Notes: a model not told the origin generated them from the letters alone. DNA of 35,928 bases from Hyphomonadaceae bacterium (GCA_014378995.1 JACMMP010000023.1:1-35928), one strand, 5' to 3'. Counted from the stretch's first letter, positions 8,936 through 14,816 are shown. Program-made: numbers and translations.

Positions 8936-9394
8936 TTAGAGCCCCGGGATCTGCGTGTACGGATCGTCGTCCGTGTCGAAATTGTTGTTCTGCGATTGCT
9001 CGAGTGCGGCCTTGCCGACGCGGGCGAGGGCGAAGCCGAGCGCAAACGTCACGCCAAGGAAGATCGCCGGCTGGCGGCGGGCGAAACCATTGACGTCGTC
9101 GAGGACGCGCGAGACGTCGCCTTCGCTGAACGAGCGTGTGTATTGCTCGATCGTGTCGGCGGATTTCCGCAGCGCGCTGCCGACAATGCTGTTGTCGCCT
9201 TCAACGTCATCGGCTGCACGGCGCAGCGCCGAGGTGGCGGACTGGACGCTCGATGCGAGCTGCTGCACGCCCTCTTGCGCTTTGCCGACTGCAGCCTGCT
9301 TGGTGCGGTCGATCACGGTCGTCGCGGAGTCTTTGAGGCGGCGTGCGCTATCGGCCGGCGTGGACCCGCCGGGCGTACCGTTTGTGGTTTCCAT
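8936..9394 (-). CDS. Small envelope protein of a stress operon (unknown family)
   Basis: The ATG at 9394 is preferred over the ATG at 9400 because AGGAG ends at 9401, six bases before it; the product is 152 residues. The N-terminal 80 residues are polar and probably helical (DSARRLKDSATTVIDRTKQ, then VQQLASSVQSATSALRRAADD). A single hydrophobic segment lies near residues 112-130 (FARRQPAIFLGVTFALGFALARVG), followed by an acidic tail ending DPYTQIPGL. The motif 'fvrrqPaiFLG.afalGfalaRf' is frequent in proteins co-located with DUF3618 and holin-X-like genes. It is first in the three-gene operon, directly after the EcfG-type promoter. No enzymatic motif is visible. Confidence 0.8.
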   Translation of the reverse strand: METTNGTPGGSTPADSARRLKDSATTVIDRTKQAAVGKAQEGVQQLASSVQSATSALRRAADDVEGDNSIVGSALRKSADTIEQYTRSFSEGDVSRVLDDVNGFARRQPAIFLGVTFALGFALARVGKAALEQSQNNNFDTDDDPYTQIPGL

Positions 9395-9422
9395 GGTCAT
9401 CTCCTGGTTAGGATGCCTCAGC

Positions 9423-9447
9423 AACGCCGGCTTGGTTCTGCTGTTCC
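9423..9447 (-). promoter_or_regulatory. EcfG-type general stress promoter of the DUF3618 operon
   Basis: On the minus strand GGAAC (9447-9443) is followed after exactly 16 bases by CGTT (9426-9423), matching the sigma-EcfG consensus. The start codon at 9394 is 29 bases further on, leaving room for a short leader with the AGGAG ribosome site. The genes behind it are of the type usually found in this regulon, which strengthens the call. Confidence 0.72.
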
Positions 9448-9507
9448 CAAGCAAAAGAACTTTTGCGGAAGCGGTTGCCGTATCGTGCGGGGAACGACCC
9501 GCGCCCG

Positions 9508-9843
9508 TCAGGTGAGGCGCGATAATTGCTCGCCCGGGATGTGCTCGGCGAGGGACATTGCAGTGTCGTGGTCCAGCGCGAGCACGCCGACGCGCGGACT
9601 CCAGCCGTCCGGCGTCTGCTCAAAAAATCGCTCGATCTGCGGCTGCAGCGACGCCAATTGTTCCGCATTCACGCGCGCCGCGAGATTAAGCTCCGACAAA
9701 CGCTTTGCCAGCGCCGTCGCGTCGAACTCGAACGGCCCCTGGTCCAGGTAGACGCGAAGCAGCGAGAAGACGATTTGCGGCATGCGCGGATCGGTGTCGT
9801 CGAACGTGTCGAGCAGGGCGCGGGCGTCGATTAGGTGGGTCAT
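9508..9843 (-). CDS. Small conserved-looking protein of unknown function
   Basis: The ATG at 9843 gives 111 residues (MTHLIDARALLDTFDDTDPR...). The frame is open further upstream to 9999, but that part lies inside the DsbA-like gene. The sequence is mainly helical and acidic, with FSLLRVYLDQGPFEFDATAL in the middle. No signal peptide, membrane segment or catalytic motif is seen, and I do not recognise the family. It lies 44 bases downstream of the DsbA-like gene on the same strand and is probably co-transcribed with it. No clear terminator separates them. Confidence 0.6.
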   Translation of the reverse strand: MTHLIDARALLDTFDDTDPRMPQIVFSLLRVYLDQGPFEFDATALAKRLSELNLAARVNAEQLASLQPQIERFFEQTPDGWSPRVGVLALDHDTAMSLAEHIPGEQLSRLT

Positions 9844-9887
9844 GACAGGGCAACGGAGGGACGCGCGCGCCAGTTCCGCTTCGGACG

Positions 9888-10544
9888 CTATGCGGTGCGC
9901 GCCTTCAGTCCGGACTGCTTCATACGCCAGAGCAGATGCTCGATCCGGTCCTGGCCAAAGAACGGTTCGTGCTCGAAAACGAAGAGCGGCACGCCCCAAT
10001 GGCCGGCGCTCTTCTGCGCCGCCTCATTGGCCGCGATCTCGGCGTCGAGGTCGCCCGCCTGCGCGTGCGCCATGTCCGCCGTCTCCGCCGCGTTCAGTCC
10101 TGCGGCGGCGAGGGCGTGCGCGAGGTGATCGCCCTCGTGCCAATTGTCGACCTCACCGGACCAGATAGCGTGCGCCGCGGCGCGCACGAATTCGAAGCCG
10201 CGCCCCTGCCGCTCGGCGGCAACGCCAAGGCGGCTGACGTGGTGAATGTAAGGCTGCTCGGCCGCCACCTCCTTGGCCACGTGATCCATCACGATCGGAT
10301 CGGGCCGCGGCCAGCGGTAGGGAGTGTCATTCATCTGCGAAATGCGAAAGGTGTCGCGCAAAAGGTAAGGCGGCCAGAGTGGGTTCACGTTCTTGAAGAA
10401 GCCCGGAATGCGGATCGCGATCGGCAGCACGATGCGCATGCGCGGACGCATGTCGTATTGTGCGATCAGCTGCTCGACCTGCGGCGTGGCCAAATAGGAA
10501 TAGGGACTGCGGAACGAGAAATAGAAGTCGAACGTGTGCGTCAT
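9888..10544 (-). CDS. DsbA-family oxidoreductase, 2-hydroxychromene-2-carboxylate isomerase-like
   Basis: This 218-residue protein opens with FDFYFSFRSPYSYL, the signature of kappa-class GST and HCCA isomerases. Ser13 of the SPYSYL motif takes the place of the DsbA CxxC cysteine and binds glutathione in the family. The C-terminal thioredoxin-fold part has the usual WGVPLFVF segment (near 183-190, cis-Pro loop) and ends FFGQDRIEHLLWRMKQ. Real HCCA isomerases act in naphthalene catabolism, but no other such genes are near, so the substrate is open. There is no signal peptide, so it is probably cytoplasmic. It follows the PLP enzyme gene after 10 bases, suggesting one operon. Confidence 0.87.
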   Translation of the reverse strand: MTHTFDFYFSFRSPYSYLATPQVEQLIAQYDMRPRMRIVLPIAIRIPGFFKNVNPLWPPYLLRDTFRISQMNDTPYRWPRPDPIVMDHVAKEVAAEQPYIHHVSRLGVAAERQGRGFEFVRAAAHAIWSGEVDNWHEGDHLAHALAAAGLNAAETADMAHAQAGDLDAEIAANEAAQKSAGHWGVPLFVFEHEPFFGQDRIEHLLWRMKQSGLKARTA

Positions 10545-10554
10545 GGCGCTTCCC

Positions 10555-11793
10555 TCAGCCTGCGTAGCGCGGCGTCATTTTCTCGGCGTCCACACCGGCG
10601 GCTTCATTCAACGATGCTTCGAGATCGGCGAGATATTCGTGAGCCACCTCGTTGTGCTTGGGCGAGAGCATGAGGTGGAGCGCCTTCGGCTCAAGCAGCG
10701 CCGCCGTGAACCAGCCGCGATGATGCATCTTTGCATAGAGCGCCAGCGGATCGACGCTGTCATGAGTGAAGCTCACAATGCCAAGCTGCGGCTCGCCGAG
10801 CACGCGAAAGCCGAGCTTGGTGACCCCAGCTTCGATTTTCGCACGCGCCTCGGTGACTTCGCGCTGTTTTTGGCGATAGCCCTCAACGCCCAGAAATCGC
10901 GTCACCGCCCAAGCCGCGGCGATGGCGCCGCCGGGCCGGGTGCCGGCCAGCGTCGGCGTCACCATGCGCCCGAGCGGCCAGGGGCCGGCGTCGAAAGTCA
11001 TGAAATCCAACAGTTCGCGCGAGCGGAAAAACACCGTCGATGCGCCCTTTGAGGCATAGCCGTATTTGTGCAAGTCGCCTGAGATCGACCAGACGCCCGG
11101 CACGCTGAAATCGAACGGCGCGAGATCGACGCCGTTCATGCGCACGAACGGCGCGATGTAGCCGCCGACGCACGCATCGACGTGGAGCCATACCTTGCGC
11201 CTCTGCGCCAGCGCGCTGAGCTCTTCGATCGGATCGATGAGCCCAAACGGAAAACAAGGCGCCGAGCCCACGATGAGCAGCGTCCTGTCATCGATCGCTG
11301 CTTCCATCGCGGCGACGTCGGCGAGCAGATCCTTCACGGGGATACGCCGCACCTCGATATCCATCACCATGCCGGCCTTATCGAACGCCGGGTGCGCCGT
11401 GAACGGGACGACGATGTTCAGCCCCTTATCGAGCCCACGCTTGGCGCGCGCATGATCCCGCGCCGCCTTCACAGCCATGACGATGGAATCGGTGCCGCCG
11501 CTGGTCATTGCGCCCGCGCCGCCCTCGGGCGCCTTTAGCAGCGCAAGCCCGAGGCTCACCACTTCGCGCTCCATCTGCGCGATGGAAGGAAAGGCCGCCG
11601 GCCCAAGCCCATTCTCCGCGGAGAACATCGCATAAGCCGTTTTCTGCACGCGCTCGACGTCTTCGCCGGCGTTGAAGATGTAGAGGCCCGTGCGCCCGTC
11701 GCGCCACTTCACGTCGCCCTTGGCCATCTCGCGCATGCGCGCCTCAAGCGCCTCCCAGGATTGTCCGTGCTGAGGCAGTGTCTCGGCCGTCAT
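10555..11793 (-). CDS. Sphingosine-1-phosphate-lyase-like PLP-dependent enzyme
   Basis: The ATG at 11793 follows GGAG by six bases and is preferred to the ATG at 11799; the product has 412 residues. It is a fold-type I PLP enzyme of the group II decarboxylase / S1P lyase branch. The PLP-binding lysine is Lys243 in SGDLHKYGYASKGAS, very close to the lyase motif, and the cofactor-pairing aspartate is Asp206 in WLHVDACVGG. A phosphate-binding loop TSGGTDS is near 97-103. S1P lyase cleaves phosphorylated sphingoid bases to an aldehyde and phosphoethanolamine. Many Caulobacterales make sphingolipids, so a catabolic role is plausible but unproven. The eukaryotic membrane anchor is absent. Transposon element 1 inserted 58 bases upstream of the start and has probably replaced the original promoter. 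Confidence 0.85.
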   Translation of the reverse strand: MTAETLPQHGQSWEALEARMREMAKGDVKWRDGRTGLYIFNAGEDVERVQKTAYAMFSAENGLGPAAFPSIAQMEREVVSLGLALLKAPEGGAGAMTSGGTDSIVMAVKAARDHARAKRGLDKGLNIVVPFTAHPAFDKAGMVMDIEVRRIPVKDLLADVAAMEAAIDDRTLLIVGSAPCFPFGLIDPIEELSALAQRRKVWLHVDACVGGYIAPFVRMNGVDLAPFDFSVPGVWSISGDLHKYGYASKGASTVFFRSRELLDFMTFDAGPWPLGRMVTPTLAGTRPGGAIAAAWAVTRFLGVEGYRQKQREVTEARAKIEAGVTKLGFRVLGEPQLGIVSFTHDSVDPLALYAKMHHRGWFTAALLEPKALHLMLSPKHNEVAHEYLADLEASLNEAAGVDAEKMTPRYAG

Positions 11794-11843
11794 CGTCATC
11801 TCCGCTTGGCGTCCTCAGGGGTTACCAAGCGCGCGCGGCGAGA

Positions 11844-11851
11844 GCAAAGCC
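11844..11851. repeat. Target-site duplication of element 1, left copy
   Basis: GCAAAGCC directly abuts the left inverted repeat and is repeated exactly at 14658-14665. An 8-bp direct repeat is the duplication size expected for IS1-related transposases. Confidence 0.9.
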
Positions 11852-11886
11852 GGTCATGTACCCTTTTGAAAATCGTGGCGCTTGAC
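11852..11886 (+). repeat. Left terminal inverted repeat of element 1
   Basis: It begins GGTCATGTACCCTTTTGAAA and ends with TTGAC at positions 31-35. It matches the reverse complement of 14623-14657 at 19 of the first 20 positions and 28 of 35 overall without gaps. Confidence 0.9.
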
Positions 11887-11913
11887 CTGTTGCGCCGCCC
11901 GCCAAGGCGCCGC

Positions 11914-12126
11914 CTACTTCAGCACTCCTTGCGTCACGAGATAACCGATTACCAGCAAGATGGGGCGCGCGCAGAGGTAGATCGCCGCGACGACGACGCC
12001 GCACCATACGTACCAGGGCCAGGGAGGGCGTTCCTTTATGGCTCTAGCCTCTTCTTGTAGGGCCCGCGTGGCTTCGGCGGCGGCGCGTAGTAGTCGATCT
12101 TCGCGACGATATCCTCGAACGTCCAT
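11914..12126 (-). CDS. Possible small membrane protein overlapping the transposase 3' end
   Basis: A 70-codon frame starts with the only available ATG at 12126, inside the last 91 bases of the transposase gene, and runs in a different frame. Its N-terminus is charged and probably helical (RAAAEATRALQEEARAIKER). The part outside the transposase encodes a tryptophan-flanked hydrophobic stretch (WPWYVWCGVVVAAIYLCARP and onward) long enough for one or two membrane passes. No separate ribosome site is obvious, so it would need coupled translation. The whole frame lies inside element 1. It may be a real accessory gene or a chance open frame. Confidence 0.4.
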   Translation of the reverse strand: MDVRGYRREDRLLRAAAEATRALQEEARAIKERPPWPWYVWCGVVVAAIYLCARPILLVIGYLVTQGVLK

Positions 12127-12926
12127 AGCTTATCCGTCACGCCAGCAGCCATCGCTGGCGTGACGCGGAGCGTTTTGTGGATGCGCACGAAATTGTAGAA
12201 CAGGGTGTAGAGCGCGACCATGTGGACGTGGCTCTCAAAGCGCTTGCTGAAAGCGTTTGTGAGCCTCGTGAAGCGACGATTGTGCATGCGCAGGGAGAGA
12301 TTCGAGCGTTCGACGTAAGACGTTGAAACGTGCGCCGGGTCAGGGTTGCCGCTGCAGCAACGGATTTTCGTGCTGACGATTGGCGGCGGGCTATAGCGCG
12401 CTTCAGCGCTGCGCGGCTTTCCCGTTGTGCCGTAGACCTTGTCGAGCATCGCGTAGTCGATGTCATTGCCAAACGCTTCGTGTACAGCGCGCATGTAAAC
12501 GATATGGCCGTCCGTGGTCAGCTGAACGCGGTTCGATAGACGGTGTTGCAGATCGCATAAAATCGCGCGCGCGGAATCGCCTGAACGGTCGCCAACGAAA
12601 TAAGAAACGATCAGCTTGGAGTCGGCATCGATCGCCGTCCAAGTCCAAGTGTCGCCCGCGTTCTCCGGCGCGGCCTTCGCAGCGGCGACGTTCTTTTGCT
12701 TGGCATAAGTGAAGCTCCAAACTTCATCGCACTGAATCTTAGACGCCTTCACGCTGTGAACGAGATCGTCGTGCGCCCACATGCACGCCTCGCCAGCGTC
12801 CGCCAAGAGCTTCACCACGGCGTTCATGGACACGTCGCAGAGGTCCGCCGTCGCCCGCATGCTCACGCCTTGGCAGAGCGTTTTCAGGACTTGCGCGCGC
12901 TTAGCGGTGGAGAGCACGTTTGCCAT
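12036..12926 (-). CDS. IS1-like DDE transposase
   Basis: This 296-residue protein is encoded in one uninterrupted frame. An N-terminal helix-turn-helix (about 8-45: KTLCQGVSMRATADLCDVSM) precedes an IS1-type catalytic core. Asp67 lies in IQCDEVWSF, Asp139 in LTTDGHIVY and Glu206 in SYVERSNLSLRMH; DExW, TDG and ERxNLxLR are the IS1-superfamily pattern. The C-terminus is basic (PPPKPRGPYKKR). It lacks the InsA-type zinc finger of classical IS1 and needs no programmed frameshift. All three acidic residues are present, so it is probably active. It should cut at the inverted repeats at 11852 and 14657 and may also act on element 2. A sigma-70-like promoter lies directly upstream. Confidence 0.92.
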   Translation of the reverse strand: MANVLSTAKRAQVLKTLCQGVSMRATADLCDVSMNAVVKLLADAGEACMWAHDDLVHSVKASKIQCDEVWSFTYAKQKNVAAAKAAPENAGDTWTWTAIDADSKLIVSYFVGDRSGDSARAILCDLQHRLSNRVQLTTDGHIVYMRAVHEAFGNDIDYAMLDKVYGTTGKPRSAEARYSPPPIVSTKIRCCSGNPDPAHVSTSYVERSNLSLRMHNRRFTRLTNAFSKRFESHVHMVALYTLFYNFVRIHKTLRVTPAMAAGVTDKLWTFEDIVAKIDYYAPPPKPRGPYKKRLEP

Positions 12927-12932
12927 AGCAAT

Positions 12933-12961
12933 TTAATAGGTACTTTTATGCTCAGCGTCAA
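12933..12961 (-). promoter_or_regulatory. Sigma-70-type promoter of the transposase gene
   Basis: On the minus strand TTGACG (12961-12956) and TATTAA (12938-12933) are 17 bases apart, a near-consensus promoter. The -10 box ends six bases before the transposase ATG (12926). Transcription would therefore begin at or beside the start codon, giving a leaderless mRNA, which fits the absence of a Shine-Dalgarno sequence. The inverted repeat GTCAA (12957-12961) / TTGAC (12970-12974) covers the -35 region and may be an operator for the divergent HicB. Confidence 0.6.
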
Positions 12962-13049
12962 GCATTGATTGACAGGATGCAACTTGCAGTTAATGGAGAG
13001 CAAGGGGGAGTCGCCTTTACTACTCCTCAGTGATATCGCATATAGTATC

Positions 13050-13352
13050 ATGAATGGCAGCAAGCTTGCAAAGCTCCGCCGAGAGCACGCCACGATGCGT
13101 CGCTCGCCGCAAAGGGCGAGAGACCTTGAGGGGCTGGCTAAGAGGCTTGGGCGAAAGCAGGTCAAACGCGGCAAGGAGCCAGTGTGGGAGAGCGAATTTT
13201 TCGTGGAGCTGTTTCCGCTATCGATCCCGCACCACGGCGGGAAGGACTTGAAGAACCCTACCAAGAATCAAATTCTGGATAGCTTGGAGGACGACTTAGA
13301 TGCTTGGGACGACTGGATCCGGGAAAACGACAATGGCGATGAAGAAAACTGA
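13050..13352 (+). CDS. HicA-like toxin candidate (divergent, lacks the usual GSH motif)
   Basis: From the ATG at 13050 the product is 100 residues; the frame is open further up to 12969, and another ATG lies at 12993. The N-terminus is strongly basic (LAKLRREHATMRRSPQRARD, then LGRKQVKRGKEP). The C-terminal part (FPLSIPHHGGKDLKNPTKNQ, then an acidic helix) resembles the last strand and helix of HicA mRNA interferases, where 'tvPhHggkdlk.gtl..il' is typical. The catalytic GSHH loop of ordinary HicA is missing and the protein is about 40 residues longer. It overlaps hicB by 20 bases, the normal toxin-antitoxin order. I infer a toxin or a HicA-fold partner. No strong ribosome site is seen, and TATAGT at 13041-13046 hints at a leaderless start. 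Confidence 0.62.
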   Translation: MNGSKLAKLRREHATMRRSPQRARDLEGLAKRLGRKQVKRGKEPVWESEFFVELFPLSIPHHGGKDLKNPTKNQILDSLEDDLDAWDDWIRENDNGDEEN

Positions 13353-13842
13353 GACGCGCAAGCCCGCAGACTACCTTCAACTGCCGTACACGCAGACGGT
13401 CGTGCCAATGGAGGATGGGACCTTCCACGCCGAGATGCCAGATTTTCCTGGCTGCTTTGCTACAGGAGAGACCCGCGCGAAGGCGCTACAATCTTTGCAA
13501 GATGTAGCCGAAAGCTGGCTGCGCTCCATGATTGAACGCGGCCAACCGATCCCATCAGCGCCCCAACAGATGAGCTACAGTGGTAAGCTGGCGTTGCGGT
13601 TATCCAAGAGCTTACACCGCCAAGCAGCGGTTGCCGCGCAACGTGATGGCGTAAGCCTCAACTCGTACATCGTCACTTGCCTAGCGCACCACGTGGGGAT
13701 GCAAAGCCCTAGTCTCGCTTCGTACCTGCTGCGGGACACGCGCATGCAAACGATTTCCACCACCAATATCGATATGCACGTCCATACCAAGAAGTATGAA
13801 TTCGTGCAGATGATACCCAACCTCGCGAGCGAAGATGCCTGA
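13333..13842 (+). CDS. hicB: HicB-family antitoxin
   Basis: The likely start is ATG 13333 (or 13339), giving 169 residues. The N-terminal half is a HicB partial RNase H-like domain (about 18-75): YTQTVVPMEDGTFHAEMPDF, then PGCFATGETRAKALQSLQDV. The middle (about 85-118) is a ribbon-helix-helix-like DNA-binding segment, LALRLSKSLHRQAAVAAQRD followed by GVSLNSYI. A further 45-residue tail without a known motif contains TISTTNIDMHVHTKKYE. HicB proteins bind and block HicA and repress their own promoter; GTCAA-N8-TTGAC in the divergent region (12957-12974) could be the operator. It overlaps the genes on both sides, so all three are co-translated within element 1. Confidence 0.85.
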   Translation: MAMKKTETRKPADYLQLPYTQTVVPMEDGTFHAEMPDFPGCFATGETRAKALQSLQDVAESWLRSMIERGQPIPSAPQQMSYSGKLALRLSKSLHRQAAVAAQRDGVSLNSYIVTCLAHHVGMQSPSLASYLLRDTRMQTISTTNIDMHVHTKKYEFVQMIPNLASEDA

Positions 13843-14122
13843 AGTAACGCAGTACACAGTTTCGCACCGCGAGGTTCTGGAGCTGATTGTCAAAAACCTG
13901 AACATCCATGAGGGGAAGTGGATGTTAGTCGTCAACTTCGGTTTCACCGCCGCCAATATCGGGTCAGGGCCCGAGGATGCGCTGCCCACCGCCCTCGTCC
14001 AAGTTCAGAAGCTTGTAATTCAGCAGGCAACACCGGACGCGCCTTCCGCATTGGTAGTGGACGCAGCCGAAGTAAATCCTGACCCCAAGGGGACTAAATC
14101 AGTGGCAAAAAGGAAGAGCTAG
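13835..14122 (+). CDS. Third gene of the HicA-like/HicB operon, unknown function
   Basis: This 95-residue protein starts at an ATG inside the last codons of hicB (8-base overlap), so its translation is coupled to the antitoxin. It contains LELIVKNLNIHEGKWMLVVN and FGFTAANIGSGPEDALPTAL, with strand-helix alternation suggestive of a small alpha/beta fold, and ends in a basic tail (KSVAKRKS). There is no membrane segment or signal peptide. I do not recognise the family. Its place suggests it is a regulator, chaperone or second antitoxin of the system. Its last codons form half of a two-way terminator palindrome. Confidence 0.72.
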   Translation: MPEVTQYTVSHREVLELIVKNLNIHEGKWMLVVNFGFTAANIGSGPEDALPTALVQVQKLVIQQATPDAPSALVVDAAEVNPDPKGTKSVAKRKS

Positions 14123-14133
14123 CTCTTCTTTTT
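14107..14133. terminator. Bidirectional terminator containing both stop codons
   Basis: The palindrome GAAGAGCTAGCTCTTC (14113-14128) is followed by TTTTT on the plus strand (14129-14133). On the minus strand it is followed, after CC, by TTTTT (14111-14107). The TAG stops of the converging 95-residue and 83-residue genes lie at its centre, so the same bases encode a Lys-Ser end on both strands. Confidence 0.65.
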
Positions 14134-14370
14134 CCAGCGCTTAGCGGCGGCCTTCTTTGCGATAGCCTTGCGTTGTTCCGGCGTGGTGGCGGCGGCGCGC
14201 GCGGCGGCGCCCTTCTTCCCCATAGCGCTGGCGTGCGGGTCTTTGCCCTGGCTCTCGGGCGTGTCGATATCCTCCGGCTCATCGCCGGTTAGGATGCGCA
14301 TGGATTTGACGGCGTTGCCGATGGCGTCGGCGGGGCGCTTCTCGCCTTTAGGGCCTTTAGGCATGGGCAT
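14119..14370 (-). CDS. Small basic KGG-type protein of the transposon right end
   Basis: The start is ATG 14370 (or 14364), giving 83 residues. The N-terminal half has GPKGEKRPADAIGNAVKSMR followed by an acidic linker (TGDEPEDIDTPES). The C-terminal half carries GKKGAAARAAATTPEQRKAI and ends KRWKKKS, a lysine- and alanine-rich tail of the kind seen in KGG or histone-like small stress proteins. It is probably nucleic-acid binding. Its N-terminal half is clearly related to the 41-residue protein at the right end of element 2, and its C-terminal half to the pseudogene at 16263-16446. It overlaps the stop of the upstream 68-residue gene by 14 bases, forming a two-gene operon read inward from the right end. 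Confidence 0.72.
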   Translation of the reverse strand: MPMPKGPKGEKRPADAIGNAVKSMRILTGDEPEDIDTPESQGKDPHASAMGKKGAAARAAATTPEQRKAIAKKAAAKRWKKKS

Positions 14371-14563
14371 TGGCCTTTCCGCTCGCGTACGCAACCACGA
14401 CCTCCGGCTTCTCAAAAACCAAATGCGTCTTGCCGCCCACGGTGATCTCAGTCGCGTACTTGTAGGGCGCTGGAGCCGCTCGGATCATCTCGGCATGGTC
14501 GAGGTTGAACCACGCTTTTTGCTCGCCGTTCTCAGTTGTCATGAACTGCACCCAGGTCGCCAT
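14357..14563 (-). CDS. Small unknown protein at the right end of element 1
   Basis: The ATG at 14563 follows GGAG by six bases and gives 68 residues. The sequence (ATWVQFMTTENGEQKAWFNL, DHAEMIR, then ITVGGKTHLVFEKPEVV) has alternating strands. It resembles the many small bacterial proteins with a 'W.kf....g...w.NLdhv..i' pattern, whose function is mostly unknown. There is no membrane segment or catalytic motif. It is the first gene inward from the right inverted repeat and is translationally coupled to the KGG-type gene. Element 2 has a similarly sized gene (65 residues) in the same position, but the two proteins do not look alike. Confidence 0.68.
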   Translation of the reverse strand: MATWVQFMTTENGEQKAWFNLDHAEMIRAAPAPYKYATEITVGGKTHLVFEKPEVVVAYASGKANAHA

Positions 14564-14622
14564 TTGCTGCTCCAATGCTCACCGCTGAGCATGGCGCGCG
14601 CTGCGGGCTAGATCAAGGCGGC

Positions 14623-14657
14623 GTCAACTGGCGGGAATTTCAAAAGGGTACACGACC
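14623..14657 (-). repeat. Right terminal inverted repeat of element 1
   Basis: Its reverse complement begins GGTCGTGTACCCTTTTGAAA and has TTGAC at positions 31-35, pairing with 11852-11886. Immediately inside it, TCAAGGCGGCGTCAA (14613-14627) is identical to 16011-16025 in element 2. Confidence 0.9.
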
Positions 14658-14665
14658 GCAAAGCC
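14658..14665. repeat. Target-site duplication of element 1, right copy
   Basis: GCAAAGCC is an exact copy of 11844-11851, directly abutting the right inverted repeat. Confidence 0.9.
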
Positions 14666-14671
14666 TCGGAT

Positions 14672-14698
14672 GTGACCGATGTCACGATATGACCTTTG
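14672..14698 (+). repeat. CRP-like palindrome motif, copy A (split by element 2)
   Basis: The perfect palindrome GTGAC-CGAT-GTCAC (14672-14685; CRP/FNR-like GTGA-N6-TCAC) is followed by GAT and then ATGACCTTTG. The motif continues at 16064 as AACCACA once element 2 and one duplication copy are removed. A second copy in opposite orientation lies at 16479-16518. Its regulator is unknown. Confidence 0.5.
14691..14698. repeat. Target-site duplication of element 2, left copy
   Basis: GACCTTTG directly abuts the left inverted repeat of element 2 and recurs exactly at 16056-16063. Confidence 0.88.
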
Positions 14699-14733
14699 GG
14701 TCATGCCTCAAACTGAATGGGGTTGGTCTTGAC
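14699..14733 (+). repeat. Left terminal inverted repeat of element 2
   Basis: It begins GGTCATGCCTCAAACTGAA and carries TTGAC at positions 31-35. It pairs with the reverse complement of 16021-16055. The first seven bases are identical to the left end of element 1. Confidence 0.83.
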
Positions 14734-14816
14734 GCGAGGTTCGTCTCCCCGGCGTAAGGGCTGTGGTCCTCACACGCACTTGGCTAAATGGAAGCTCTCA
14801 AACGCAGAGAGCGCCG

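Larger units (their letters stand above)
11852..14657. mobile_element. IS1-like transposon with HicA-like/HicB cargo (element 1)
   Basis: This 2,806-bp unit is bounded by inverted repeats at 11852-11886 and 14623-14657 and by a perfect 8-bp duplication. Contents from left to right: a small membrane ORF (minus), an IS1-like DDE transposase (minus), a HicA-like gene, hicB and a 95-residue gene (plus), then two small genes (minus). The transposase fills less than a third of the element, so it is a cargo-carrying, 'transporter'-type IS. The repeats still match at 19 of the first 20 positions, the duplication is perfect and the transposase is intact, so insertion looks recent. Its left end is 58 bases upstream of the PLP-enzyme start. 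The boundaries are read directly; assignment to the IS1 superfamily rests on the transposase motifs. Confidence 0.88.

Noticed and set aside
14689-14704. Palindrome ATGACC-TTTG-GGTCAT as an operator
   Set aside because: It is better explained as the junction of pre-existing TGACCTTTG (the duplicated target) with the GGTCAT start of the left inverted repeat of element 2.
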